A stretch of DNA of 7,570 nucleotides from Candidatus Nanohalarchaeota archaeon (GCA_017610545.1 JAFCBV010000026.1:1-7570); one strand, 5' to 3'. Shown: positions 1 to 5,458, counted from the stretch's first letter. Notes: generated by a model not told the origin, from the letters alone. Made by a program: numbers and translations.

Positions 1-140
1 TTTTTTCCCACGCATTTTGGGTATTTGTTTGATTCAAGAGTCTTCGACCATTTTGCTTGTTCCTTATCATCCTTAAGATGATGCGTGCTATTCAAATGCA
101 CTTTTTGTCTGTGCTTCTTATAATTTGGCGCGCCCGGCAT
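1..140 (-). CDS. N-terminal part of an unknown protein, cut by the window edge
   Basis: I do not recognise this gene. Its first 46 codons read from an ATG at 140 towards base 1 with no stop and leave the window. The visible part begins MPGAPNYKKHRQ and is very hydrophilic and basic, rich in Lys, His and Asn, with an HH pair near residue 20, one Trp (31) and one Cys (43). There is no signal peptide or membrane segment, so a cytoplasmic protein is likely. The start is chosen because a perfect archaeal TATA box (163-170) is centred 26.5 bases upstream of this ATG, which fits a leaderless mRNA; another ATG two codons upstream (146) would be too close to the box. The gene is divergent from the DNase I-like gene. 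That it is a gene is inferred from the promoter spacing and the protein-like composition; no function can be given. Confidence 0.55.
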   Translation of the reverse strand, partial: MPGAPNYKKHRQKVHLNSTHHLKDDKEQAKWSKTLESNKYPKCVGK

Positions 141-152
141 AAACATAATTAT

Positions 153-351
153 TTATGAATTTTTATATAATCCAGACATGTTGGCTTGATTATTTTTGAA
201 CTGGCATGTGTAGCACTCAACCAATTCTTCAAAAAAATATCTTGCTTTGAACCTGCTTTTGTTGTGTTCGCAAGTGTTCTCAACATAGTTTTTTAGCGGG
301 TTTGCTCTATATGTGGCGTCCAGTTTTTCTTTGGGTAAACTGTTTAACCAT
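153..351 (-). pseudogene. possible decayed small gene, minus strand
   Basis: A 65-codon open frame (350 down to the TAA at 153-155) reads like protein, for example KNYVENTCEHN, RYFFEELVE and CYTCQF, but has no usable start codon. An ATG at 351 lies in a different frame and gives MVKQFTQRK before running to a stop. Removing one A from the five-A run near 325 would join the two into a 67-residue protein with a CYTC pair. This suggests a small gene broken by a one-base insertion, or a homopolymer error in the assembly. The only supports are composition and the single-shift repair; no clear TATA box was found for it. It fills most of the gap between the left-edge gene and the DNase gene and may be chance. 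Confidence 0.25.
163..170 (-). promoter_or_regulatory. TATA box of the left-edge gene
   Basis: TTATATAA is symmetrical and is read here on the minus strand. Its centre lies 26.5 bases upstream of the ATG at 140, the distance at which archaeal TBP/TFB promoters initiate, so transcription would begin at or next to the start codon. The box could also work on the plus strand, but no plausible gene starts about 26 bases downstream there. Confidence 0.6.
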
Positions 352-357
352 TATAAC
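351..357 (+). promoter_or_regulatory. probable TATA box of the DNase I-like gene
   Basis: TTATAAC is centred 25 bases upstream of the ATG at 379. The sequence is a weaker match than the other boxes in the window, but its spacing agrees with the leaderless pattern and supports the ATG at 379 over the in-frame GTG at 313. Confidence 0.4.
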
Positions 358-378
358 AATAACACCCCATACTTCACT

Positions 379-1296
379 ATGCACCCAGTCACCTTCCTGA
401 AAAAACCAACAGCATTCTATATCATAATTTTTGTAATCATGATTTCCGGCTGTACCGACACACATTCAGAACCAGGAGCCACATCAGAAAACACAATCAG
501 CATAGCAGCATTCAACATCCAGGTCTTTGGTGTAACAAAAGCAGGAAAACCAGAAGTCATGGAAATTCTTTCAAAAACCATCAGAAACTTCGACATTGTA
601 GCCATTCAGGAAATCAGAGACATTTCCGAGACCGCCCTGCCAAAACTGCTTGATGCAGTAAATTCAGACAACTCAACATATGCGCACATTATAAGCGCAC
701 GCCTTGGCAGGACCTCAAGCAAAGAGCAGTATGCCTATATCTACAACACACAGGCTTTAGAACAAATAGAAACCCCCTATGTTTACCCCGAACCAACAGG
801 AGACCCGTTCCACAGAGAGCCATACATCGCAAGGTTCAGAATACTGGACAACAACCGTACTTTTGTGTTAATAACAGTCCACACAGACCCTGACGAAGCA
901 ACACAGGAAATTGAGGCATTGCCAGGTGTAATTGAAAGTGCAAAGGCAGTATTTACCGAAGAAGAAGATTTCATTATTCTAGGCGACCTGAACGCAGATT
1001 GCAGATACTTTGATGAGGACGAACAATCTCTTTTAAGAAACAGCGAATATTTCTGGGCAATCGGCAACAGCGCGGACACCACAACAAAGTCCACCGACTG
1101 TACATACGACCGCATTATATTTACGAGTGCTGTAGAGCCTTATTTTACAGGAGACTCAGGAGTGTTCAGATTTGACACAGAATATGGCCTGACATATGAC
1201 GAAACTGTGGCGGTTTCAGACCATTATCCGGTTTATGCAGTATTTTATAACAAAATACCTGAGCATAGTTCGATTTGGAGATGGCTTTTCGGGTAG
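379..1296 (+). CDS. DNase I-like secreted endonuclease, lipoprotein
   Basis: This is a 305-aa member of the endonuclease/exonuclease/phosphatase fold, specifically of the DNase I branch, which cuts DNA with divalent metals. Residues 1-25 are a lipoprotein signal (KK, hydrophobic stretch, ISGC with Cys25), so it should be anchored outside the cell. From residue about 40 it matches recalled bovine DNase I end to end: AAFN (Asn46), IQE (Glu78), SSKEQY (Glu116), TVHTDP (His168), GDLNADC (Asp203, Asn205), TYDRI (Asp244) and SDHYPV (Asp281, His282). These are the equivalents of bovine Glu39, Glu78, His134, Asp168, Asn170, Asp212 and His252. Cys208 and Cys241 match the structural disulfide; the animal small disulfide loop is absent. 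The ATG at 379 is preferred because the GTG at 313 would put 22 polar residues before the signal peptide. A role in scavenging DNA or nucleotides outside the cell is inference. Confidence 0.93.
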   Translation: MHPVTFLKKPTAFYIIIFVIMISGCTDTHSEPGATSENTISIAAFNIQVFGVTKAGKPEVMEILSKTIRNFDIVAIQEIRDISETALPKLLDAVNSDNSTYAHIISARLGRTSSKEQYAYIYNTQALEQIETPYVYPEPTGDPFHREPYIARFRILDNNRTFVLITVHTDPDEATQEIEALPGVIESAKAVFTEEEDFIILGDLNADCRYFDEDEQSLLRNSEYFWAIGNSADTTTKSTDCTYDRIIFTSAVEPYFTGDSGVFRFDTEYGLTYDETVAVSDHYPVYAVFYNKIPEHSSIWRWLFG

Positions 1297-1313
1297 TGCT
1301 GTGTTATTGGTCC

Positions 1314-1323
1314 TTAATACATA
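1314..1323 (+). promoter_or_regulatory. possible TATA box of the HNH-like gene
   Basis: TTAATACATA is centred about 28 bases before the ATG at 1347. It is an imperfect box, listed because the spacing matches the rest of the window and no Shine-Dalgarno motif precedes this ATG. Confidence 0.3.
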
Positions 1324-1346
1324 AAGTTTCTAAGCGCAAGATACCC

Positions 1347-2018
1347 ATGCCCAAATACTTCAAAGACTCAGAATGGAAAAAGAAACGCAAGGAAATAATC
1401 AAATAAGACAGCGCGTGCGTATGGTGCGGCTCAAAGGAATTTCTTGCAGTCAGGCGCAAGGAAACCGAAGAGACAAAGATTTTGCCTATAAACGAGTTTC
1501 GCTTCGAAAAATTCAAGGCAGAATACAACCTCAAGAAACCGGGTGATGAAGAAGTTTCAATATTTCTCTCAGAGGAAGAAAGTTTTCTTTCTGAGCCGAT
1601 TTTAAAGGTGTTTGAACATTATACATCTAAAGACGTCTGGGAGCTTAAGTGGCAGGATGTCGGGAAATTTTTAAATTTCAAGCGCACTGAGGCATCTAAA
1701 ATCAAGAAGACATTGCGCGAACTATTGAAAGAACAGTCAAAAATCAATTGGGACAATTTCGCTGAAGATGAAGAATTGCAGGAAAAGATTGCAAAAGAGT
1801 ATGAAGCATATTCAAAGCCGAAAATAGAGCGATACAAAAAGTGTTTGCCTGAGGATATAATAATTCTGTGCAGAAGGTGCAATTTTGCCAGCATGAATGG
1901 TATGGAACTATGCCCCATATGCAAAAAGAAGTATAAAGGCGTGCGCTATGACACCTGCTTTAACTGCCTGCCAAGTGATCGGAAAAAGCAGATATCCGGC
2001 GAAGAAGAATCAGAGTAA
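1347..2018 (+). pseudogene. HNH-endonuclease-like zinc protein, interrupted by an in-frame TAA
   Basis: One reading frame runs from the ATG at 1347 to a stop at 2018 (224 codons) except for TAA at codon 20 (1404-1406). On both sides it is clearly one protein: MPKYFKDSEWKKKRKEIIK, the stop, then DSACVWCGSKEFLAV, the normal lead-in of an HNH domain. A long charged helical middle follows (about 45-165), then a C-terminal cysteine set at 175, 178, 189, 192, 204 and 207. The cysteines keep the zinc-binding pattern, but the HNH residues are changed: RR at 36-37 where HH is expected, Asp before ILC instead of Asn, and Asn179 in CRRCN instead of His. No ATG or GTG lies in frame soon after the stop; a TTG at 1482 would drop the first CxxC. 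Pseudogene is the simplest reading; readthrough or a sequence error (AAA to TAA is one change) remain possible. TAA ends other genes here, so recoding is unlikely. Confidence 0.7.
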
Positions 2019-2027
2019 TCCAAAAAC

Positions 2028-2035
2028 TTTATATG
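2028..2035 (+). promoter_or_regulatory. TATA box of the cysteine-rich lipoprotein gene
   Basis: TTTATATG is a near-consensus archaeal box centred 25.5 bases before the ATG at 2057. It lies in the 38-base gap after the preceding gene, so the lipoprotein gene has its own promoter and probably a leaderless transcript. Confidence 0.65.
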
Positions 2036-2056
2036 GGGGTAAACCACAAATAAAGT

Positions 2057-2941
2057 ATGAATCTCTCCGGACTTATTCTTACACTATTTTTAGTTGCCAG
2101 TGTTGTTCTCTCAAGTGGTTGCACAGAAAACGAGTGTAGCCAGGATGCAGACTGCCCATACAAAGACTGTTTTTCTGCCCGTTGTGACGGCGGCTCATGC
2201 ACATATAACTCTCTTCCAACCTGCTGTGGCGATAATATTTGTGCACCCGGAGAGCGCCATTCTGACTGCGCACAGGACTGCCCCGCATGCGATGACCAAA
2301 ATTCGAATACCGAAGACTTCTTTGATTATGACACGCAGCGTTGCAAAAATGTGCCGTTGTATCACATTTTTGAGGATTTTGAGATGGGTGCCAACAAATG
2401 GAGTTTTTCTGATGAAAACGGTGAACCTATCGAGCCCTGGAACGTTGTCTCGGGAGAAACAAATCAGATGTTGAGGGGCACAGGACACTCATGGGCGACG
2501 CTTATGGATGGAGAATGGGATGATTATACGTTCAAGTCCAGTTTTAGTATACTGCAGGGAGTTGTGCATTTCAACTACAGGAAAAAGGACAGCCGCGAAG
2601 GAGTAATGCGCTATTTTGTTGGCATCGGGAACAACAAAGTATATTTGCAGAAAGAGTACAAAGGACAATTCCATCAGCTTTCTGAAACAAAGACCTATAT
2701 CGGTCCGGGGTGGCACAGTGTGGAGATACGCGGCTACAATAACATACTCAATGTTTATCTTGACGGCACGCTTTTGATAAAATACGTTGATTATACAGAG
2801 CCCATTCTTTCAGGAGGGATAGCATTCGAGCCCCTGGAAAACACATTATTTCTTGTAGACGATGTCATGATTAAGCGCGCAGGCATGAAAGAGTTGGTTG
2901 GTCCGGATAATGTGACAGAAAACCCGCTACTGCATGATTAG
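2057..2941 (+). CDS. lipoprotein with cysteine-rich module and LamG/concanavalin-like domain
   Basis: This is a 294-aa exported protein. Residues 1-22 are a signal peptide ending in the lipobox LSSGC, with Cys22 as the lipidated residue. Residues 27-96 hold 12 cysteines (27, 33, 38, 43, 48, 56, 57, 62, 71, 75, 78, 96), an even number that suits disulfides outside the cell; the pattern CCGDNIC-x-PGE with DC pairs is familiar from archaeal secreted proteins. From about 100 to 278 the chain is rich in beta strands, with FEDFEMG, GWHSVEIRGYNN, LNVYLDG and LVDDVMIKR, as in concanavalin/LamG-like (DUF1080-type) jelly rolls, which often bind sugars. No catalytic residues of a glycoside hydrolase are obvious. 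Binding to carbohydrate or a cell surface is inference. The ATG fits the TATA box at 2028. No membrane helix follows the signal. Confidence 0.8.
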   Translation: MNLSGLILTLFLVASVVLSSGCTENECSQDADCPYKDCFSARCDGGSCTYNSLPTCCGDNICAPGERHSDCAQDCPACDDQNSNTEDFFDYDTQRCKNVPLYHIFEDFEMGANKWSFSDENGEPIEPWNVVSGETNQMLRGTGHSWATLMDGEWDDYTFKSSFSILQGVVHFNYRKKDSREGVMRYFVGIGNNKVYLQKEYKGQFHQLSETKTYIGPGWHSVEIRGYNNILNVYLDGTLLIKYVDYTEPILSGGIAFEPLENTLFLVDDVMIKRAGMKELVGPDNVTENPLLHD

Positions 2942-2989
2942 GTAACTTTTAATAAGTTGTACTTAAAGTATAGTTAAGGTCGTTACTAA

Positions 2990-3121
2990 ATGGACAAATG
3001 TAACCAAAAACCAAGAGACCTTAATCTATCCGAGGAAATCGAAGATTTCCTGGATTTCGCAATTCATACTGAATTGCTGTATTGCGAAATTAGGAATTGG
3101 GCTCCAATTCCGCAATCCTAA
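2990..3121 (+). CDS. doubtful 43-aa ORF running through the hairpin array
   Basis: An ATG at 2990 opens 43 codons up to TAA at 3119. The product starts MDKCNQKPRDLNLSEEIEDF and is plausible as an acidic helical peptide. A weak box, TTAAAGTA, is centred about 23.5 bases upstream. Against it, codons 14 onward are built from perfect palindromes (hairpins 1 to 3 of the array), which is not how ordinary coding sequence looks. It may instead be the start of a gene overrun by the palindromic element, or a chance frame. No family is recognised. Confidence 0.22.
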   Translation: MDKCNQKPRDLNLSEEIEDFLDFAIHTELLYCEIRNWAPIPQS

Positions 3122-3144
3122 AATTGCATAGCAATTTTAAGGAT
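3028..3144. repeat. array of four hairpins, each 8-bp stem and 3-nt loop
   Basis: Four perfect inverted repeats follow each other, all with 8-bp arms and a 3-nt loop: AGGAAATC-gaa-GATTTCCT (3033-3051), GCAATTCA-tac-TGAATTGC (3059-3077), GGAATTGG-gct-CCAATTCC (3093-3111) and AAAATTGC-ata-GCAATTTT (3120-3138). Hairpin 1 extends to 12 bp by ATCC/GGAT (3028-3055) across one bulged G; hairpin 4 extends to 13 bp by ATCCT/AGGAT (3115-3144) across one bulged A. Longer alternative pairings also exist: ATTTCGCAAT (3054-3063) with ATTGCGAAAT (3081-3090), and ATTGCG (3081-3086) with CGCAAT (3111-3116). The sequence thus has competing folds. It lies between the lipoprotein gene and tRNA-His. It may be a structured RNA, a palindromic mobile repeat or a protein-binding array; I do not recognise a known family. 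Confidence 0.75.
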
Positions 3145-3148
3145 ATGA

Positions 3149-3180
3149 AAAAGCCATTAGTCCAAATAGTTATGGCTTTT
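3149..3180. repeat. 9-bp inverted repeat ahead of tRNA-His
   Basis: AAAAGCCAT (3149-3157) and ATGGCTTTT (3172-3180) pair perfectly around a 14-nt loop. The 3' arm ends in four T residues, so this could end a transcript running through the hairpin array; it could also lie in the leader of the tRNA precursor. It directly follows the four-hairpin array and has a longer loop than those hairpins. Confidence 0.5.
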
Positions 3181-3199
3181 ACTATATATTCTTGTTCGT

Positions 3200-3273
3200 G
3201 GTGGGGGTAAGATAGCTGGTCAGTCCTGGAGACTGTGGATCTCCATACCCGGGTTCGAGCCCCGGCCCACACC
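3200..3273 (+). tRNA. tRNA-His (anticodon GUG)
   Basis: A full cloverleaf can be drawn. The anticodon stem is GGAGA/TCTCC with loop CTGTGGA, giving anticodon GTG at 3235-3237. The T arm is CCGGG-TTCGAGC-CCCGG (3249-3265). The D loop has A14, G15, GG at 18-19 and A21. U8 and A9 are present, and the variable loop is 4 nt. The acceptor GTGGGGG (3201-3207) pairs with CCCACAC (3266-3272). The histidine identity elements G-1 (3200) and discriminator C73 (3273) are both encoded, which agrees with the anticodon. CCA is not encoded. Two irregular pairs are visible: G4 against A69 and A10 against C25. No clean TATA box sits at the usual distance; a TATA-like stretch at 3182-3189 is too close, so a longer leader or another promoter is likely. 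Confidence 0.9.
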
Positions 3274-3279
3274 CTATGC

Positions 3280-3314
3280 TTATATTAAGTCAGGCAAACA
3301 ATATTCTTTGGTGA
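3280..3314 (+). promoter_or_regulatory. TATA box and Shine-Dalgarno of the HIT gene
   Basis: TTATATTAA begins at 3280 and its core is centred near 3284, predicting a transcript start near 3310. GGTGA at 3310-3314 matches the complement of the archaeal 16S rRNA tail and lies 8 bases before the ATG at 3323. This would give a very short leader starting at the ribosome binding site. A TTG at 3308 is an alternative leaderless start. Confidence 0.45.
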
Positions 3315-3322
3315 CTTTTTTG

Positions 3323-3952
3323 ATGCCGAGTGCTTCTGTAACTGCCAAGAGAGACTGTGATGACGAATATCTGCGCGCAGTCTTGCACAAAAAAGAGCCT
3401 GTTCAGCAGGACATTTATCGTACAGTCCCTTTCGAAAGCACAAAGCCACAGGAACAGAAACACCCTCATTACGACGTACCTCATGCAGACGGTTGTATGG
3501 TCTGCAAACTTGTTGATGGAACAATTCCAACAAGGATTGTACATGAGACTGAAGACTTTCTCGCTGTTCTTGATGTTATGCCGAAAGCAGCAGGTCATGT
3601 GACTGTTTTAAGCCGAAGGCATATTGACTGCTTTGAGTCAATGACTGCTATAGAGCGCTCGACTTATGCTGATTTTGTTGCAGAGGTTGCCTCGCGCACG
3701 AAGACCTTGCTTGGAGCGACAGGATATGTCGTTATTTCGCCTGTAGGACATTCTTCCGGGCAGGAGACAGAACACTTTATGTCTCATGTGATACCGACAT
3801 ATGAAAAATCGCAGGAATTGCCTGTTATGAACCTGATTCCAACGCAAAACATCCCTGAATTTGTCATGGAAGACGTTAAGAATCGACTTACAACAGTCAG
3901 AGCAATTGTGCGCGAAAACTATGCGCTCAGGCAGAAAAAGTATTTTTCTTAG
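3323..3952 (+). CDS. HIT-family (HINT-like) protein lacking the nucleophilic histidine
   Basis: This is a 209-aa protein of the histidine triad superfamily, whose members hydrolyse or transfer nucleotides through a His-AMP intermediate. An N-terminal extension of about 55 residues precedes the HIT domain. The domain opens with the zinc CxxC of the HINT branch (Cys58, Cys61; CMVCKLVDGTIP), continues with LAVLDVMPKAAGHVTVLSRRH, and ends at SSGQETEHFMSHVIP. The motif should read H-x-H-x-H with the middle His as nucleophile; here it is His151, Met153, His155, with Met encoded by ATG at 3779-3781. The outer histidines and the Ser-Gly-Gln approach are kept, so the fold and nucleotide pocket are probably intact while normal catalysis is not expected. 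The ATG at 3323 is chosen for the GGTGA 8 bases upstream. A role as nucleotide-binding or regulatory protein is inference. It converges on cutA with overlapping stops. Confidence 0.85.
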   Translation: MPSASVTAKRDCDDEYLRAVLHKKEPVQQDIYRTVPFESTKPQEQKHPHYDVPHADGCMVCKLVDGTIPTRIVHETEDFLAVLDVMPKAAGHVTVLSRRHIDCFESMTAIERSTYADFVAEVASRTKTLLGATGYVVISPVGHSSGQETEHFMSHVIPTYEKSQELPVMNLIPTQNIPEFVMEDVKNRLTTVRAIVRENYALRQKKYFS

Positions 3953-4278
3953 TCAGACTGTCTTTCAACTTCCTGATCTATCCAACTAAGGTAATGCATG
4001 CTTCCGTCAATTATCGGCACGACAGCGACTTCAGCAATTTCATATGTGTGCTTTATCAGGATGAGTTCTTTTACCTTTTGCACAAGATGTGCTTTTGTCT
4101 TGAAGAGAATCACTTTTTCATTTCGGGTCTCTATTACACCGCGCCACCAGTATTTGCTTTGCACTCCGGAGATTATATTTGAGCACGCAGCAAGCTTTTT
4201 ATGCAGGACGGCATCAACAATTCTATTTGCTTCGGCGTCGTCCTTTGCGACAGTCATTACCATAACGTATTCTGTCAT
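3949..4278 (-). CDS. cutA: CutA-type divalent-cation tolerance protein
   Basis: This is a 109-aa protein, the normal CutA1 length. Family hallmarks appear in order: an MVMTVAKDD start of the ferredoxin-like fold, LAACSNI (29-35), SKYWWRG-x-IE (41-50), VILFKT (56-61), IKHTYE-IAEV (75-84, usually HPYE-PE) and DGSMHYLSWI (91-100). CutA proteins form tight trimers related to PII proteins. Metal tolerance is the historic name, and the biochemical role is still unclear in most organisms. There is no signal peptide, so it is cytoplasmic. The ATG at 4278 lies 26-27 bases from the centre of the TATA arm at 4301-4308, so the mRNA is probably leaderless. It diverges from the DUF362 gene and converges on the HIT gene; the two stops share the four bases TTAG (3949-3952). 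Confidence 0.92.
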   Translation of the reverse strand: MTEYVMVMTVAKDDAEANRIVDAVLHKKLAACSNIISGVQSKYWWRGVIETRNEKVILFKTKAHLVQKVKELILIKHTYEIAEVAVVPIIDGSMHYLSWIDQEVERQSD

Positions 4279-4282
4279 GCAG

Positions 4283-4308
4283 TATATATCTTAAAAGAAA
4301 GATATATA
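4283..4308. promoter_or_regulatory. palindromic two-way promoter between cutA and the DUF362 gene
   Basis: TATATATCTT (4283-4292) and AAGATATATA (4299-4308) form a perfect 10-bp inverted repeat around 6 bases in the 40-base gap between the two divergent ATGs. Each arm is a TATA box. The right arm, read leftwards, is centred 26-27 bases from the cutA ATG; the left arm, read rightwards, predicts initiation near 4312, just before the DUF362 ATG at 4319. The two boxes overlap the space each polymerase needs, so firing in the two directions may be mutually exclusive. Confidence 0.65.
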
Positions 4309-4318
4309 GTTGGTGCCT

Positions 4319-5458
4319 ATGACATCATGCGTAGCTCTTGTAAAATGTGAAAACTACAATCAGAAAGATGTAGATTCTGCAATATCTGAGGTCCTAAGTA
4401 ATGTTGGCGGAATAAAGAAGTATGTAAAAAAAGGAAATCGCGTTCTTCTAAAAGTAAATCTTCTTGCACCGGCAAACTCTGAAGATGCAGTCACCACACA
4501 CCCGTCTATGGTTCGCGCAATGATACGGCAAATAAAAAAAGCAGGCGGCATTCCTCATGTTGGCGACTGTAGTGGGTTTGAGGGCCAAAAAAACAGGAAA
4601 AAATATCTGGCAATATGCCAAAAGGCGGGAATATCAAAAGTCTGTAAAGAAGAGGGCGCAGTAATTGCGCATCTTAGCTCAGAATCTTCTGAAGTAACAA
4701 ACAAAAACGGCAGAGCATTCAAGCGATTCACAGTCTCAAAAGAAGTCATTGAGTCTGACGTCCTGATTTCAATGCCTAAGCTCAAGACTCATGGCTTGAC
4801 AATATTTACCGGTGCAATAAAAAATAATTTTGGATGCATTCCGGGCCTTGGAAAGGCAAAGATGCATCTCAGGGCACCTGAAGCGGAAATATTCGCTCAG
4901 ATGCTCGTTGACTTAGCAGGCGTTGTAAAGCCTGATTTGGTGGTGATGGATGCAGTTGTCGGAATGGAAGGCGCCGGACCGCGAAACGGAAAGCCAAAAC
5001 ACATAGGCGCGATAATTGCAGGCAAGGATTCTGTGGCTGTAGATGCAGTAGCTTCAAAGATTATCGGAATGAACCCATTTATGATAGCCACAACGCGCAT
5101 GGCAGACAAACAGGGGTTAGGCGTTGGAGATATTAAAAAAATAAAAATAATCGGAGAGCCGATTAAAAAAATGTGCGTTAAAGGATTTGAATTCAAGAAA
5201 GCGCCATCATCATTTTTTCGTGCCCACTTCTTTTTGCGCTTTGTTCGCGATCTTTTTCTCGCAAAACCTGTGCTTGTGGCAAATAACTGCAAAAGCTGTA
5301 TGACTTGTGTAAATCATTGTCCGGCAGGCGCGATATCAAAAAAAGGTGTAATTGTTTTTGACTACAAAAAATGCATTCGGTGCTATTGCTGTCAGGAGCT
5401 GTGCCCGCATAATGCAATTGAACTTAAAACACCTCTTATTGGAAAACTCATTTCCTAA
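4319..5458 (+). CDS. DUF362 protein with C-terminal 2x[4Fe-4S] ferredoxin domain
   Basis: This is a 379-aa protein (ATG numbering). Residues about 1-300 are a DUF362 domain: VALVKCENY, RVLLKVNLL, THP-x-MVRAMI, HVGDCSGF, MPKLKTH, GAIKNNFGC, MDAVVGMEG and SVAVDAVASKIIGM. A bacterial-type ferredoxin domain follows with two complete CxxCxxCxxxCP motifs (Cys324, 327, 330, 334 and Cys352, 355, 358, 362), each able to hold a [4Fe-4S] cluster. A basic and aromatic linker (about 296-320) joins them. Family members are iron-sulfur proteins found widely in archaea and anaerobes; the substrate is not established, so a redox role in an anaerobic cytoplasm is inference. The ATG at 4319 is preferred to the TTG at 4310 since MTSCVALVK is the usual family start, although GGTG at 4312-4315 is rather close to it. 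Confidence 0.9.
   Translation: MTSCVALVKCENYNQKDVDSAISEVLSNVGGIKKYVKKGNRVLLKVNLLAPANSEDAVTTHPSMVRAMIRQIKKAGGIPHVGDCSGFEGQKNRKKYLAICQKAGISKVCKEEGAVIAHLSSESSEVTNKNGRAFKRFTVSKEVIESDVLISMPKLKTHGLTIFTGAIKNNFGCIPGLGKAKMHLRAPEAEIFAQMLVDLAGVVKPDLVVMDAVVGMEGAGPRNGKPKHIGAIIAGKDSVAVDAVASKIIGMNPFMIATTRMADKQGLGVGDIKKIKIIGEPIKKMCVKGFEFKKAPSSFFRAHFFLRFVRDLFLAKPVLVANNCKSCMTCVNHCPAGAISKKGVIVFDYKKCIRCYCCQELCPHNAIELKTPLIGKLIS

Noticed and set aside
313..378. GTG start 22 codons upstream for the DNase I-like gene
   Set aside because: It would place a polar stretch before the lipoprotein signal peptide and move the start away from the TATA-like box; the ATG at 379 is better.
1404..1406. Genetic-code reassignment of TAA
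   Set aside because: TAA ends the DUF362, cutA, 86-aa and 45-aa genes at sensible points, and TAG and TGA also act as stops here.
2094..2474. A 126-codon plus-strand frame inside the cysteine-rich lipoprotein gene
   Set aside because: It is an off-frame reading of the lipoprotein, which has a signal peptide, promoter and recognisable domains.
3028..3144. CRISPR array
   Set aside because: The repeats are inverted, differ in sequence from unit to unit and have no constant direct repeat or spacers of even size.
3182..3189. CTATATAT as TATA box of tRNA-His
   Set aside because: It is only 11-18 bases before the mature 5' end, too close; initiation from it would fall inside the tRNA.
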